Part shown: in pieces, positions 12,777 through 24,442 of the stretch
Layout of the letters: each line of letters begins with the position of its first letter
Position numbering within the stretch: position 1 is the stretch's first letter
Assembly (NCBI GenBank): GCA_003049485.1
Contig: PYST01000266.1
Location: 1-56,063, forward strand
Reading direction: 5' to 3'
Source: Ophioceras dolichostomum
Taxonomy: Eukaryota; Ascomycota; Sordariomycetes; Magnaporthales; Ophioceraceae
DNA length: 56,063 nucleotides
The notes under the pieces: model-generated
Databases searched by the model: none
What the model saw: only the letters and a program-made list of their open reading frames with translations
What the model was told of the DNA's origin: nothing
Translations under genes and position numbers: made by a program

Positions 12777-13322
12777 ATGGTCCATCTACTCAACAACTAT
12801 GTCGACAGTACGTCTCAGCGCACTTACTTGCGCTCCGCCGCTTCTCCCGACCGCCCTTTCCCTATTCGTACTGACCTGCACCGCAAAAAAACAGAGAAAG
12901 TCTGCGTCCTAACGACCGACTCGCGCTGCCTAATCGGCACATTATTGAGCTCCGACCAATCCACCAACATCGTACGCTCGCTCCCCCCTCTGTCTCTTAA
13001 CCCCCCTTCGTCTCCCGCTCTGCCTAGCCTACCTACCTACCTACCTAGGTACCTACCTACCTCCCTAACCTCCCACCAACGAACCAAACCCATACTAACG
13101 TGGCAACGCCGCCGTACGCACTAGATCCTCGCAAACGTAACAGAGCGCCACATCGTCCCCGCCGACAGCGACCTGGAGACGACCGAGCGCCAGAACGCCG
13201 GCGTCGAGATCATCCGCGGCGCGACGATCCTGGTGGTCGGCCTCGTGGACGAGGCGCTCGAGACGTCGATCGACTGGTCCAAGGTGCGGGGGGAGGCCAT
13301 CGGGGACACTCAGAATGCCTGA
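12777..13322 (+). CDS. lsm8: U6 snRNA-associated Sm-like protein LSm8
   Basis: Model join(12777..12807, 12895..12971, 13125..13322), 101 aa, the normal family length. The product opens MVHLLNNYVD-KKVCVLTTDSR; the Sm1 motif covers about residues 10-45 and the Sm2 motif (IIRG...LVDE) about 62-80. LSm8 defines the nuclear LSm2-8 ring, which binds the U6 snRNA 3' end and works in splicing and nuclear RNA decay. Both introns have GTACG donors. The second has a CATACTAACG branch region and ends CTAG; splicing joins STNI to ILANVTERH, which aligns with human LSM8. The second intron contains a TACCTACCTAGGTACC-type repeat. The gene converges on the nucleoside hydrolase. Confidence 0.95.
13027..13063. 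repeat. Palindromic CCTAGG-centred CTAC repeat in LSM8 intron 2
   Basis: Repeated ACCT units surround a CCTAGG centre and lie wholly inside the intron. Related motifs recur elsewhere in the window. Confidence 0.7.
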
Positions 13323-13896
13323 ACCGGCCCCATCTCCTCCTTGACCTTCGTTACTCTTTTATTCTTCGCTCTTATTGCCGATTTGTTGCAGGCTCTCTTC
13401 TTCTTCTGGGTTGGGGCGACAAAAGGTATTTGGAAAAAAAAGTGAGGGGAAGGGGACAACAAGAAAAGGCGGCGCTGGGGGAAGAAGGAAAAAACAAGCA
13501 AAAGTCGAGAGGGAGGAGGGGTGCTTCCATGACTTGAGCGATGTGAGCTCCTCCTGAATAGGTACGCTTTTGGTCCTGACGCAAACGGGCGAGATGAGGT
13601 TGGCGTGAAGGGGTGTTGTGTTCGGGAGGAATACGATCTCTGTGCGGATGGGCTCTTCTTCTGTCTCTGGGTTCCCTTTTGTATTTTCTTTGCCTTCGTC
13701 GTATTCGCGTGGCCGGCAGCTGTAGTGTAGTATTCTTCTAGATACCCATCAAAGATCATTTCTACCAAAACCGAACCGAGCGAGCCACCATCCTCAGGTT
13801 ATGCAGATCTCTCCCCCCTTCTCCTTTCCATATTTCTGTTTCTCATCCTCTTTCCTCTTCCCACCGCCACGGGATCATGGAGTACGACTCTTTAAT
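13323..13896. other. Convergent 3' intergenic region
   Basis: About 570 bp separate the ends of LSM8 and the nucleoside hydrolase. Purine-rich and AT-rich stretches here are probably 3' UTRs. No gene is seen. Confidence 0.6.
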
Positions 13897-15624
13897 TCAC
13901 TCAAAAAGTTGCTTCATCAGCACCTCAGCAAAGATGTCCTCCCCAGGAGAAGACACGACCCTATTGATCCTATTCCCCTTGCTCCTACTAAGCCACCCCA
14001 TCGTATCCCCCGGCACCTCGTCGAGCGTGACGTCGGCCAGCGGGTCCGCGGGATCATCAACGACGGTCTCGCCGTGTCCAGGCTCGTCCCCGGCCTTGCG
14101 GCGCACGCGGTTGTCGATGACGTGCATGCCGCGCGTCCACTGGCCCCTGGTCTCGACGCGTATGTCCTCCCCGGGAGAAGGGACGGCGCGCCAGGCCGGG
14201 TCGGAGCGCGTGAGCATGTACCACACGCACAGGGGGTCGTGCAGCGACAGGCCCGGCTCGCTGCCGTCGCCGAGCATGGAGTCGATCTTGTCGAAGGTGC
14301 GCGACATGACGTGCTCGACCCAGCGGGCCAGCGGCGAGCCGGTCGCCTTCAGCGGGGCGATGCGGTCGGAGAAGTAGGTCTTGTTGAGGAGGTGGGGCGT
14401 CGTGAGGTCGAGGGGGAAGAGGGAGAGCTTGAGCTGGCGGGACAGGTTTGGCGGGTAGCGGGGTGGCAGCGAGGAGTAGGGAGGCGAGGGCGGCATGGTG
14501 GAGGACGGGTTGGGCGAGGTCAGGGCGTAGACGCGGGCGGCGGCCTCGGGGTCGGCGTAGCAGTTGAACTCGGCCACGGGAGTGATGTTGCCCTCGACGG
14601 CCACGGCGCCGCCCATGACGACCAGCTCGCGGACGCGGAGGAACGCCTCGGGGTCCTCGGCTGCCGCGAGCGCCACGTTGGTCAGGGGCCCGATGGCGAT
14701 GACCGTCACGGTGTCGGCGGGCTCACAGCGGAGGATGCGCAGGATCTCGCGGTGCGCCACCATTTTGGACGGCGTGAAGAAGGAGGAGTAGGTCGATGGG
14801 TCTTGGTCCTCCTCCCCGCCTGGAGCTGGCGAGCTGCCGTGGAAGAGGGACCGCCAGGTATCGGTCGGGGTCAGGTCGGGATGCTGTGGAATGGTCGGTT
14901 ATTTGAATGAGTCAACTTGGGGGTTGAGCCTGATTTGGCGGTAGATGCATGTGAGTGAGAGGCCCAAGCTAGCTTACAGCGTCGTGAACCCCGTGTAAGC
15001 CATCGGCCCCGTCTGCATGCCAATGTACAAGCAGGTCAGCGCAAGTTCCTAGCGTGCTCAGATCACCGTCCTACAAGTCAAGGAAGAAGGACGCATGCTC
15101 ACGGAAATGGTCCGCCATGAGGCCGTCCTCTTCGAGGGGGTGTTCCGCCCCCACGGCGACGATGGGCTTGAACGACCTGAGGGCGCCGAAGCCTTCGGAC
15201 CTGCCAGTCTCTTTCCTCCAGGCCAGCTCCTTCTCCAGAACGTGGAACAGTGCGACGACGTTGCGCAAGCAGCTTTATGACTCCGTCAGTAGGTAGAGAC
15301 CCTTCTGGCATAGTAGCTACCTCCATGGTACCTCTAGGCGGGGCAGTGAGCGGAGCATTGGTGCCCGGGACGGCGGCATACCCATGAAGCGGCACGTTGC
15401 CATACGTCACGGAGATCATCACGACCTCGAGGTCCTCAGGCGAGGCGCTCAGGGCGAGAAGCAGCGCCAACACATCATCAACACCTGGTATCGCATCCGC
15501 ATGTCAGTAAGGGTTTCGAGCTTTGAGCCGTAAAGCTCATGAACAGTGACCGACAGATACACCGAGCGTGTGAGGGATTCTTACCTGGGTCAGTATCGAT
15601 GATGATACGGTGCTTCGGAGCCAT
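13897..15624 (-). CDS. Inosine/uridine-preferring nucleoside N-ribohydrolase
   Basis: Model complement(join(13897..14883, 14978..15012, 15103..15272, 15382..15484, 15585..15624)), 444 aa. The enzyme hydrolyses the N-glycosidic bond of nucleosides to base and ribose in salvage. The diagnostic calcium-binding motif DTDPGVDD is rebuilt at residues 10-17 across the first intron. Other family signatures are VTYGN, IVAVGAEHPL, the HFHGADGLHG loop encoded mostly by a 35-nt exon, AIGPLTNVALA, MGGA...GNITPVAEFNCYADPEAA, and a late metal/catalytic HDP near residue 329. All five exons join in frame at GT-AG borders. It is longer than bacterial homologues (about 310 aa), as is usual for filamentous fungi, mainly by low-conservation inserts (Pro/Ser near 200 and a C-terminal extension). 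The exact substrate cannot be told. Confidence 0.92.
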
Positions 15625-16958
15625 TGTGTGTATAGTTTTGTTGATCGGAAGCAAGGCTTCTTCTGATATGTTTTGTTCAAGGGCGTGATGTGTAGTGGTG
15701 AAGAGAGGGAGCAGAAGAGCTTCCTGCAGACCAGTTTGTAAGCTGTGTGGTGGGGTAGTATTGACTGCGAGCGAGTTGTCTCTCTGCAAGACGGATACCT
15801 CCAAGGCGTTTAAGGGAGGCCAGAATGCGAAACGAGGCAAATAGACGGCGGCAAGAGACTAGACAATGGCCGAGATCGAAGCATACAAGGCGTCAATTGG
15901 CGGAGTGAAGTCCCATTACTTGAAAATCTACGGAGCAGAGTCCAGATGATCACGACCTTGCACCAACGGCCCGCGAGTGTGATCCCAATTCTTAGATAAT
16001 GCTCTGGTCTTTTACCCCACCATAGCCTCAAGCTAGGAAGTCGGTCTCGTGCATGCAACTCTGCAATAATCCCCTTGTTCACTTTGCGAGCCTACCGACA
16101 GATGTAACCATAATACAGGTACATTCCAACGGCGGGGATTTGCATACGAAATCTAAGTACACCATTCCTCGTAGGCGATAGATATGATGTTGGTACACCT
16201 TGGTAGCACCGAGGGAGACGACACCAAGGGGGCAGCACCGTACAAATCAAGCCAGGCTCGATCACTTCCTACTCCGCCGTTCGCTCTTCTCATTTCCATC
16301 CTCGTAACGATGATGCCTTTCCTCTTCTAAATGAATGCCAGTGCCTATGGGCAACAGGAGAAAATCCGCCGATCGTCAGCTGCCATGCGCGATTCAGCCT
16401 CACGGTAAGTTGGAAATTGAGACATTCATGATGTGATATTCAATAATACCCATGGGCCGGTATGAGCGATGTTGACTACCTGAAAAGGTAGGTAGAAAGC
16501 CGGCAGGAAGAGTGATGATCGATCTCGCTCGCTGATATGAGGTGACTAGACAGACACTGGAAAGAAAGAGAGAATCTCGACCAAGTCAAAGTGACTCGAG
16601 ACAGAAGAAATATGATGAGATCAGACTCGCTCGCCTTTTCAAGATGGTGGTTATGCCGACGAAGATACATATGGTATGGTATCGCCCTCCAGTGCAAAAC
16701 ACTTAATAGCGCCGTCCTCCTACATTGCCCTGCTGCCTAACCATCTTATCCGTTCTTCCTATCAGGGAAAATAGCCCAAAAAAAAGCAACCCGACGCCGG
16801 TTGATATGCAACCCCAGCACGCCCCGCCCCAGGCTCGACAAAAGGAACAAACACACAGTATTGTGTAAAGATGTACAAAGAAGAAAAGGAAGAAAGATGG
16901 GCGAAAAGAAAAATGTACTGAAAAAAAAGGGGAAAGGGAGTGACGCGAGGCTGCCTGC
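15625..16958. other. Intergenic, promoter of nucleoside hydrolase and 3' flank of glycosyltransferase
   Basis: No coding sequence is supported. The last few hundred bases before 16958 are probably the glycosyltransferase 3' UTR. Confidence 0.5.
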
Positions 16959-19061
16959 CTACCAGGACTCCGCATCCCACCCAAAGTCCCCATCGATATT
17001 GACCCAATACCCCATCTCCATCGCCCTCTCCCACCCCATCATGACCGCCAGCAACCTGCACCCCATAGCACTGACCGTGCACACGACCACGTCGCTCGCC
17101 CGCGCCAGCACCGCCAGGTCCATCATGTAAGCCCTCCCCACAAGGCTCCTCAACCTCAGCGTCTCAGCAGGTATCTTCTCCTCCATCATCACCAACGACT
17201 TCTGGTGTTGGTATTGTGACGACGACGATAACGAAGACGAAGACTGTTGCTGCTGGCGAAGCTGGTCCTGATACCCCGTCTTCGCCGCGCTCCCCGAGCT
17301 CATGCCCAGGTTCCAGAACATGGCCGCGAAGAAACCCCCTTCCCACCCGAAGGTCTCGTCGACGAACTTGTGCATGTGCGACTTGTCGTTTCCGCCTCCC
17401 AGCTGCTGGATGGCCGTCTTGCTCGCCAGCTTGATCTGCTCCTGCGCGCGGACCGTGGAGGCGGAGGCCGCGAACTCCTCGGCCTCGTACACCATGGGGT
17501 CGTCCGACGCCACGACCACGAGTGAGCGCGACTTGCCATCGTGGTCTCTGCTGCTGCTACTGCTTCCGCTGCTGGTGCTTCCGTTTGAACGATGTTTCTT
17601 CTGCTTCTTCTTCTTCAACGCGGAGGAGGATGATGACGACGACGACGAAGTGTTGTACGTCAAGTCCAAAATCCTCTGCGCCCTCTCCGCGTACACATTG
17701 ACGGGCACGTACGAGTCGCGGTACTGGAACTCGACGGGGTGCCTATCGCCGCGGCGCACGTGCACGCCCACCACGATGCCGTCCCCGTCGCCCTCGGCGG
17801 CCGCCTGCGTGCGCGCGAGCAGGTGCTCGACCCTGCCGGCCACGTACTCGTGGTCCTGGGCGTTCAGCCTGAACAGCGCCTCGTACCCCTCCCTCGCCAG
17901 GTCGAACCTCAGCTTCCTCCTGGCCTTCTGCTGCAGCTGCGCCGCGCGGCTCGGTGTCGCCGTTGCCGCCGGGCTATCGCTGCTGCTGCTGCTCCTCTCA
18001 ATCGAAGATTCGGGTTCCAGTCCCAGGCTAGCGGCGACGAAGTCCTCCGCGATCGCGGACGTGACGATTAGGTGTCGCGCCTGGTGCGGGCAGGGCAGCA
18101 TCTCGTGCCTGCGGGGAGGGCGGCAGCCCGGCGCGGGCGGCGCGCGGAAGATGTTAGTGTAGGGGCCATACGCCCAGCGGGAGTCGTCGACGAAGAAGGC
18201 GCGGCCCTGGCGCTGGGCCAGGCTGTACGCCGTCCACAGGTGCATGAGCGTCCGCCCCAGCCCCGCGTCGGCGGACTCGAGGACGAACGTCAGGCTGGAA
18301 GAGCAGACAGGCTTGGCCTTCATCAAGCGGTCGTCGTCGCTAGTGGTGGTAGTGCCATCCTCGGTGACCACCGAGGTCCTCGCGTTGCCGACCGCCGAGA
18401 CGGGCACGGGCAGGAAGCCGATCTTCTGCGCCTCCTGCACATCGACAAAATACCTGTCCGGCGCGCCCGGTGCCAGCGGCGGCTTCCCCGGCTGGCGGAG
18501 CTGGTACACGCGGCTCGACACCTCGCGGCACTTGTTACACATGTCGGCGTACTCCCTGACGGTGAGGGGTGCGGACTGGTACTTCGGTGGGATCGAGACG
18601 GCCCACCTCGCATTGCCCTTCTGGTCGTTGAACACCAGCGGCGTCGGGAACTCGGGCAGCATGTCCTGTGTGACCTTCTGATACCTCTCCTCCTCGGCGG
18701 CTCGCAGCGAAGAGAAGGCCGCGAAGGATGCCATGGCGCCCGAGCGCCGCACCGTCGAGGCCGTCATGTACAGTACGAGCAGCCCGCCCACGAGCCACAT
18801 CACGACCTTGAACACCCGGCTGGGCCTGGGCGTGTTGGAGGGCTTCCGGGGTCTTGGCGGCACGAGAGTCGGGAGCCGGGGGGACGGAGGTGGGGACGCG
18901 GCGAAGACGAGGTGGTTGAAACTGAAGCGCGACGAAGTTGACGACAGAGGACCCTTGTCCGCGTGGTGGTTGTACGAGGCCGCCCTCCTCAGGTTGATCC
19001 GGGGCGGCGCCATGACCATTTTTGGATGGGTCGCTCCGGTCAGGTCTAGTGTGGGAGGCAT
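16959..19061 (-). CDS. Type II membrane glycosyltransferase, alpha-1,6-fucosyltransferase-like (GT23 type)
   Basis: An intronless 700-aa product. The ATG at 19061 is chosen over an in-frame one at 19205 because it leaves a normal leader; either gives the same topology. A basic, Pro-rich cytosolic head (1-84) precedes one transmembrane anchor (about 85-103), as in Golgi or ER type II glycosyltransferases. The lumenal part has a DAGLGRTLMHLWTAY segment, then HVRRGD near residue 430, the nucleotide-sugar-binding motif typical of FUT8/NodZ-like fucosyltransferases. Further segments are VVVASDDP, a FGWEGGF segment, and near the C-terminus a SDVVVCTVSAMGCRLLAV stretch that resembles the family's last motif. 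Ser-rich and Lys-rich low-complexity inserts interrupt the catalytic part. Many fungi lack core fucose on N-glycans, so the donor and acceptor are uncertain. Family call is moderately sure; substrate unknown. Confidence 0.78.
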   Translation of the reverse strand: MPPTLDLTGATHPKMVMAPPRINLRRAASYNHHADKGPLSSTSSRFSFNHLVFAASPPPSPRLPTLVPPRPRKPSNTPRPSRVFKVVMWLVGGLLVLYMTASTVRRSGAMASFAAFSSLRAAEEERYQKVTQDMLPEFPTPLVFNDQKGNARWAVSIPPKYQSAPLTVREYADMCNKCREVSSRVYQLRQPGKPPLAPGAPDRYFVDVQEAQKIGFLPVPVSAVGNARTSVVTEDGTTTTSDDDRLMKAKPVCSSSLTFVLESADAGLGRTLMHLWTAYSLAQRQGRAFFVDDSRWAYGPYTNIFRAPPAPGCRPPRRHEMLPCPHQARHLIVTSAIAEDFVAASLGLEPESSIERSSSSSDSPAATATPSRAAQLQQKARRKLRFDLAREGYEALFRLNAQDHEYVAGRVEHLLARTQAAAEGDGDGIVVGVHVRRGDRHPVEFQYRDSYVPVNVYAERAQRILDLTYNTSSSSSSSSSALKKKKQKKHRSNGSTSSGSSSSSRDHDGKSRSLVVVASDDPMVYEAEEFAASASTVRAQEQIKLASKTAIQQLGGGNDKSHMHKFVDETFGWEGGFFAAMFWNLGMSSGSAAKTGYQDQLRQQQQSSSSLSSSSQYQHQKSLVMMEEKIPAETLRLRSLVGRAYMMDLAVLARASDVVVCTVSAMGCRLLAVMMGWERAMEMGYWVNIDGDFGWDAESW

Positions 19062-22000
19062 TGCGGGTAAGGTAGGAGGAAAGAAGAGGAAAGAGAAGAG
19101 AAGAGAAGAGAGAGGTGTTGGGTATCTGGCTAATAAGGGTAGCGAGCCCACGAGGCTGCTAATGATGATGTAATGGACCGGCGCCCAACGGTAGCACAAG
19201 TGCACAAGCGCCGCCGGGGATATGAGAGAAAGAGACCCCGAACTTGAATCAGAGGGACAGGCAAGGGAGGGATGGGAGGGCTTGTCAAGTCAAGTCGAGC
19301 CAGCCGAAGGGGGCCGCTAATGAGAGGGAGGGAAGCGGCAGAGAAAGGAAGGGCGAAAGTCGAAGTCAAAAAGCAAAGTGATCAACGGCAAAGGATGTGG
19401 CAGATCTCGCATCGCCAGACGGGCCGTTCAGACCGCAATTCTGGTCCTCGAAGTATCAAGGCCGCTTATCCTAATATCGATGGTAGGAAAGAAGCGCGTC
19501 AAGCGACGTACATCGGTACAAGAAAAGAACTAGCGGAAAGAAGACGAGGAGGACAACATTGCCGATCCAGGGTCCAAGTCTGGTGTTCCCCGAGCTTCTC
19601 TGCTCTAGCTCCCTCTGCTGTGCGATTCGCTGCGATTCGCTACACAGCTGACGGTAGAGAGAGCAGAGTGTAGGGAAGGGAGGGAGGAAATGTTTCACCG
19701 GCGGGCGGGAATAGATAGACAAACAGAAACAAGAAGGGAGGGGCAAAAGGAAGAACAAACAGGACAACCCGGCCGGCACACGACGCCGATCGTTGATGAA
19801 CGAGGATAGCAACATGCAGCAAGCGGTGAACAGAAACAACTCTCTCTCCCTCTCAACAACAACCCAGTCGCAGGCTGAACTTGTTCGTCACCGCGTCAGA
19901 ACATTGCAGCCAGCTAGCCAGCTTGCCAGCATTGGGGATCGACAGAGAATCGAAATTTGTTCCCTTGAAGCGAGCTGGCGGGCTGGCTGGCGGGAGGACT
20001 TTTTTCTCTGCAGGGAGGAGGAGTGTGCCCGAGGTGGTCTGGAATCGGGAAGTTCTTGGCGTCGATCTCGAACGACCAGGGGATGAAGCAGAAGCAGAGA
20101 TCCCTGCAGGGCCGAAAAGGCGGAAGGTGAGGAAAGAAAAAATGGCAAGGGTTGCGGGACCGGGAAACGAAAGAAATGAGGGAGGGGGCGGCCAGGACAG
20201 AGAGAGGAGCCAAACTTCAGCCGTTTGGTCGTGGCTATCGTGGAATGACGACAACTAAGGAAGAGGCATTCTTTGTTCTTCGTGAATGGAGTGTCTGTCG
20301 TAAGCCTCCCTATAACTTATGTGTGCGAAAGAGGTATATAAGAGAATTCTATTTCGGTATGTAGGTAGAATTCTTGCTTGAGGGGGGTTTACTTTATTCA
20401 CCACATCCCTGATCACAAGCATCGAACAGAACCGCTAACAGTAGCAAAAAGTCAAAAAGGAAAAGCAGTTCAGATGGCGGGGGAGGGATGGGGTCACTTT
20501 TTCACATTTATTTCTTATCACCCAAGACCTCAAACAAGGGACAGGACAAACAAGCAAGGCCGTCGGAACAGGTCGAAGACCACACGGGAAGGATCCCTTG
20601 TCCGACCAGAGGCGAGACCCAGTTCACGCCGCGCGTGCCCCCAGGCTGCTATTACCCCGTACTTTTCCTCTCCATTGATGAGAGGGAGGAGGTGGCTTTT
20701 TCTTTTCTTTTCGTTTTCTTTGGTCTTTTGGGTGAAGCAGAACAGACAGCCAGAGACGGACAAACCTGACTGACCCGAAGCCGGCCTGCTGTAGCACACA
20801 CAGCACAGACGGGGTAGGGGAAGCGCAAGGTGTCAGCTCCCTCAGGAATGACGCCTGGTTGGTTGGTGCTCTGCTTCATCGACTGTCGCAGATAGAAGGG
20901 AAATGCGCTGCGGCGGTGACGGATAGCAAGAGGGATGATTAGGTACCATGATTAGGTACCTAGACAGCCAGACAGACAGGTCGGAGCAGGTCAGCCAGCC
21001 GGAGGCAGCCAGAGGCAGCCCAAGCGGCGTTTTTAGGCCGTCCACAGCTGAACTTTTCGGCGGAACAGCGAGCCATGTTGAGGGACGCTCATTATACAAA
21101 ATACCGCATACATACATGGCGAAAAAGAAGAGCCGAAGCACTGCAGTAGTTGAACTATCAACTCAAAAAAGGGGATAGTCTGGACTCGTTGGGTTGTTCG
21201 GGCTGGTGCCAAGTGGTGGTGCTGGACTGGGCTGATGATGATCACCGCACCAATGGTCGGTCGACGCACACCACCCCCGGCAAACATGAAACGTGCTAAC
21301 ATCTCGGGGCCAATGAAACATTGCGCCATTGTGCGGGAGCGCCCCACCCTCAAGAATTAGCCTCCCTCGTCACCCCTCCAAGCTCTCCCCTCTCCCCTTA
21401 TTGCCCGAAAAGGGAGTTTTGAAGAAGGCTTGATTCTGATTGGTATTTCACAAACCCTGGCCAAGCATGGCGCAAGCCCTCACATTCTCACATTTTGAAT
21501 CGGTCTTCGGGAGGTGTTAGGAAGTGTTGGAACCACATACGTAGTTGGAATCACCAACTATTCCGTCCCCTTACATAAGAGAGTAGAAAGGAAGGATTAG
21601 GCTGGGAGGAAGCCGAGGCTCATGCTCAGTCCGATCCATCGCCTTCCCCGAAAATGGCTGTTGGTGACAAGTGGTCAACTTCTTCGTCTTTCACATGATC
21701 ACTCCCGGCAGCCCCTGAAGCCCACCGACTAGGCGAGGGATCATCGCGAAGATCTTCCATCCCCTCCCTAAAGCACCGAAAAGGGGGGGCGACGATGATC
21801 AAAGAACCAACTGCCAGCCTACCAGCCGACCAGCCGACCAGCCGATCGCAACAAAACACAGACAAAAAAAGTAGAGCCGACCGATTGATGAAGGGATGTG
21901 TGAGCGGCACAGCCCGAGAGAAACTCATTTTTGAGAAAAAACGACCAGGGAGAAGAACACGAAGAAAGGAAGCAATTGGCGCGCTTGTTTGTGACCACCG

Positions 22001-22609
22001 ACAAACAACCGCACTTCTAAATACGCTCGGTGAGGTATCAGAAAAAGATCTGCCAACCAGCCAACCAGCCAGCCAGCCAACCATTCGAGCCAGTCAGGAC
22101 CGGTTTCTCCCTCCGCATTGCATTGATCGTCAGGAAAGAGTACCAACAAGCCCAACATCCAAACGCTCTATTAACTATCAACATCTAACCTCTGTACCTA
22201 TCAATGTATGTGCGTAATATGCATCAAACTTGTGCTACCCGGCCAGCTTCCTTCCACGTCCGTCCGGGTGAGTGAGCCGTTTCAACGCCGCAATGCTGCC
22301 TTCGAACCTGGAATTTTTTCTCAATGGTTCCTATTTTGGCCTTGACATTCCCATCCCGCCGCCCTGAACCGGTCCTATCAGCCGTCCAAATCAGACAAGT
22401 GCTTGGCCATCCCCACGGCGGCGCGGATTGATGCGGGATGGGGATGGGATGGGATGGATGGATACGGGGAAAGTTGGCGGCCGGAGTTATCTGTTTGACG
22501 TAAGGAGGGAGACCTAACATTGGGGCAAAAATAGCATCAGCCTTCCCGTCCCATCATCGTCGCCATTCCCCCCTTTTTTGTATTTGCCTTGGCTTCCCGA
22601 AATGCTTTG

Positions 22610-22641
<32 letters not shown>

Positions 22642-24442
22642 CTACCCCCGTTTGCTACTTTTTCGTCAGTTTGCCACGGTGCCTTTCCGAACCCAAGAAA
22701 AGGTAGGGCAGGGCAAGCAAAGTGCTTGACGTAGGTGCAGAATGAAATGGGAATAGGAAAAAAGAGAGGCGTAGCAAAACCTATTCCAACCTGTAGATAC
22801 AACCTCGTATTCCCGTCCGATATGATATCGCGCAACCCATCCTACTGCTCGCATCCATCCATCCATCCATCCTCTTCGCCTCACTCGCCGCCCATTTTTT
22901 TCCCGGGCACTGGTTATGTTGTCCGAGATATCCAGAGCTGGACGGAAACGTACGAACCTCAGGCATTGCAGATTGCAGGCAAGGCGAAAAGAGGAAGCTG
23001 AAAAAAGGGGGCAGGGGAGAACAACTGCCAGTTTTCCTCAGCCTTGCTCGCGCACGAGGAAGACAGTTTGTCAACCGATTGACAACATCCCGCGGGATTG
23101 CAGCAAGCGGGAACAGAGCATGTCAGTCTTTTGTTGACACAAAGCTGCTTCCCTCTCTTGAAAGTCCGAGGACCTACCTAGGTAGGCTGTCCGTTTGCTC
23201 GGGTGCCCGCTTGTTCGCTCGTTTGCTCGGTTGCCGACGACTCCTTCCCTCGTCGGAAAGGGATAAATGGATAGATCGCTAGTCACACAGTAGAAAAATC
23301 CATTCTGCGTGTAACAACGCAAGCGTTTGTCCTCTCTAGAGGGAGGAAGAGACAGACACGTCAAGCGATGTTCGAGGGACAGTTTCGTTTGTTTGCTTCG
23401 ATAGGACTGGACTGTGCCATTTCCTCACGCATGCCGGCCGGGTCAGCCTCCTCAGTTGCCACAATCTCACCCCCTCAACCTCCCTTAGGAATGCAAACAA
23501 AAAAAGGAAGCTTACCTACGGAGTCAGTCAGCCAGTCGCCCCGTGCACCAGTTCACAGCAATCCCAACTCATGCTGTGGTGTTTGGCAGAGCAATAAATA
23601 ATACATGATCTTACGTACCGCACCTCTCTCTCTCCCCTTCTACAGCTTCCTCCCATTCACATTCCCATATCCGTCGGCAGCAAGCGTGGGTACGTACACA
23701 ATCCGTTCCGGTCCAGGCCAGGCAGTTTGGTAATAATCATCGATTGATTGATCCTGGTCCTTCTCTTCCTTCTCCCCTTTTCTCTCCATCATTATGTAAA
23801 GATATCTTGCTATATAATACAAGCCGAGCCAAGCCAAGCCAGGGAAGGTTTAAGGTCAAGGCAACCCAGCCAGCCTACTTTCCCCTTTTCCCCCCTTCCG
23901 CAAAGAGAGTCAGTACCTAGGTAGTGTCTCAGGACTTCTTCGAAGAAGTCGACCAACAAGAACCTCTCTGTTGACTGTTGTCCTGCTCCATAGAATGAGC
24001 GGGCGATGATGTGGCACATAAAAAAAGGCAACCCCAGAGTGGACGACCACAAGAGAAAACAAAAGGTCCTGAAAGAGAGAAAAAGAAAGAGCAATGAAGT
24101 GAGCGACAGCTTATGAGGAGGAAGAGAAAAGCAACGAGGCGCGAAAGAAACAGTTGTGTCGGGTATAAGAACAACGGCGAAGAAAAGCAAGAGAAGACAC
24201 TGCAAGCAAGTGACAGCAGGAACGAAGGAATTAATCATCCGAGAATCTTTGCGAAGCCCAAGAGAAGGAAAACAGAAGAACATCGCTTCGCTGCCCCCGA
24301 ATCAGGGCGCCGAGGAAAGGAAAGAAATAAGCTAATAATAATATATTCCGAAAGGAGAGAGAGAGTGAGCGACTCTCTCTCCGCTCAAGAAGAAGACGAA
24401 AGAAAAAAAATCATCAGTCAAACAGCAAACGACGTTCGACTC
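19062..24442. other. 5.4-kb gene-poor stretch
   Basis: It lies between the start of the glycosyltransferase and the end of the kinesin. It contains a TATATAAG element on the plus strand near 20333, a CTGC tetranucleotide array at about 22610-22641, an ATCC array near 22852 and several CCTAGGTA-type motifs. Open frames reach about 190 codons but are purine- or repeat-driven and match nothing I know. It may contain long UTRs or a noncoding transcript. Confidence 0.5.
22610..22641. repeat. CTGC tetranucleotide microsatellite
   Basis: About eight tandem CTGC units sit in noncoding sequence. Confidence 0.85.
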
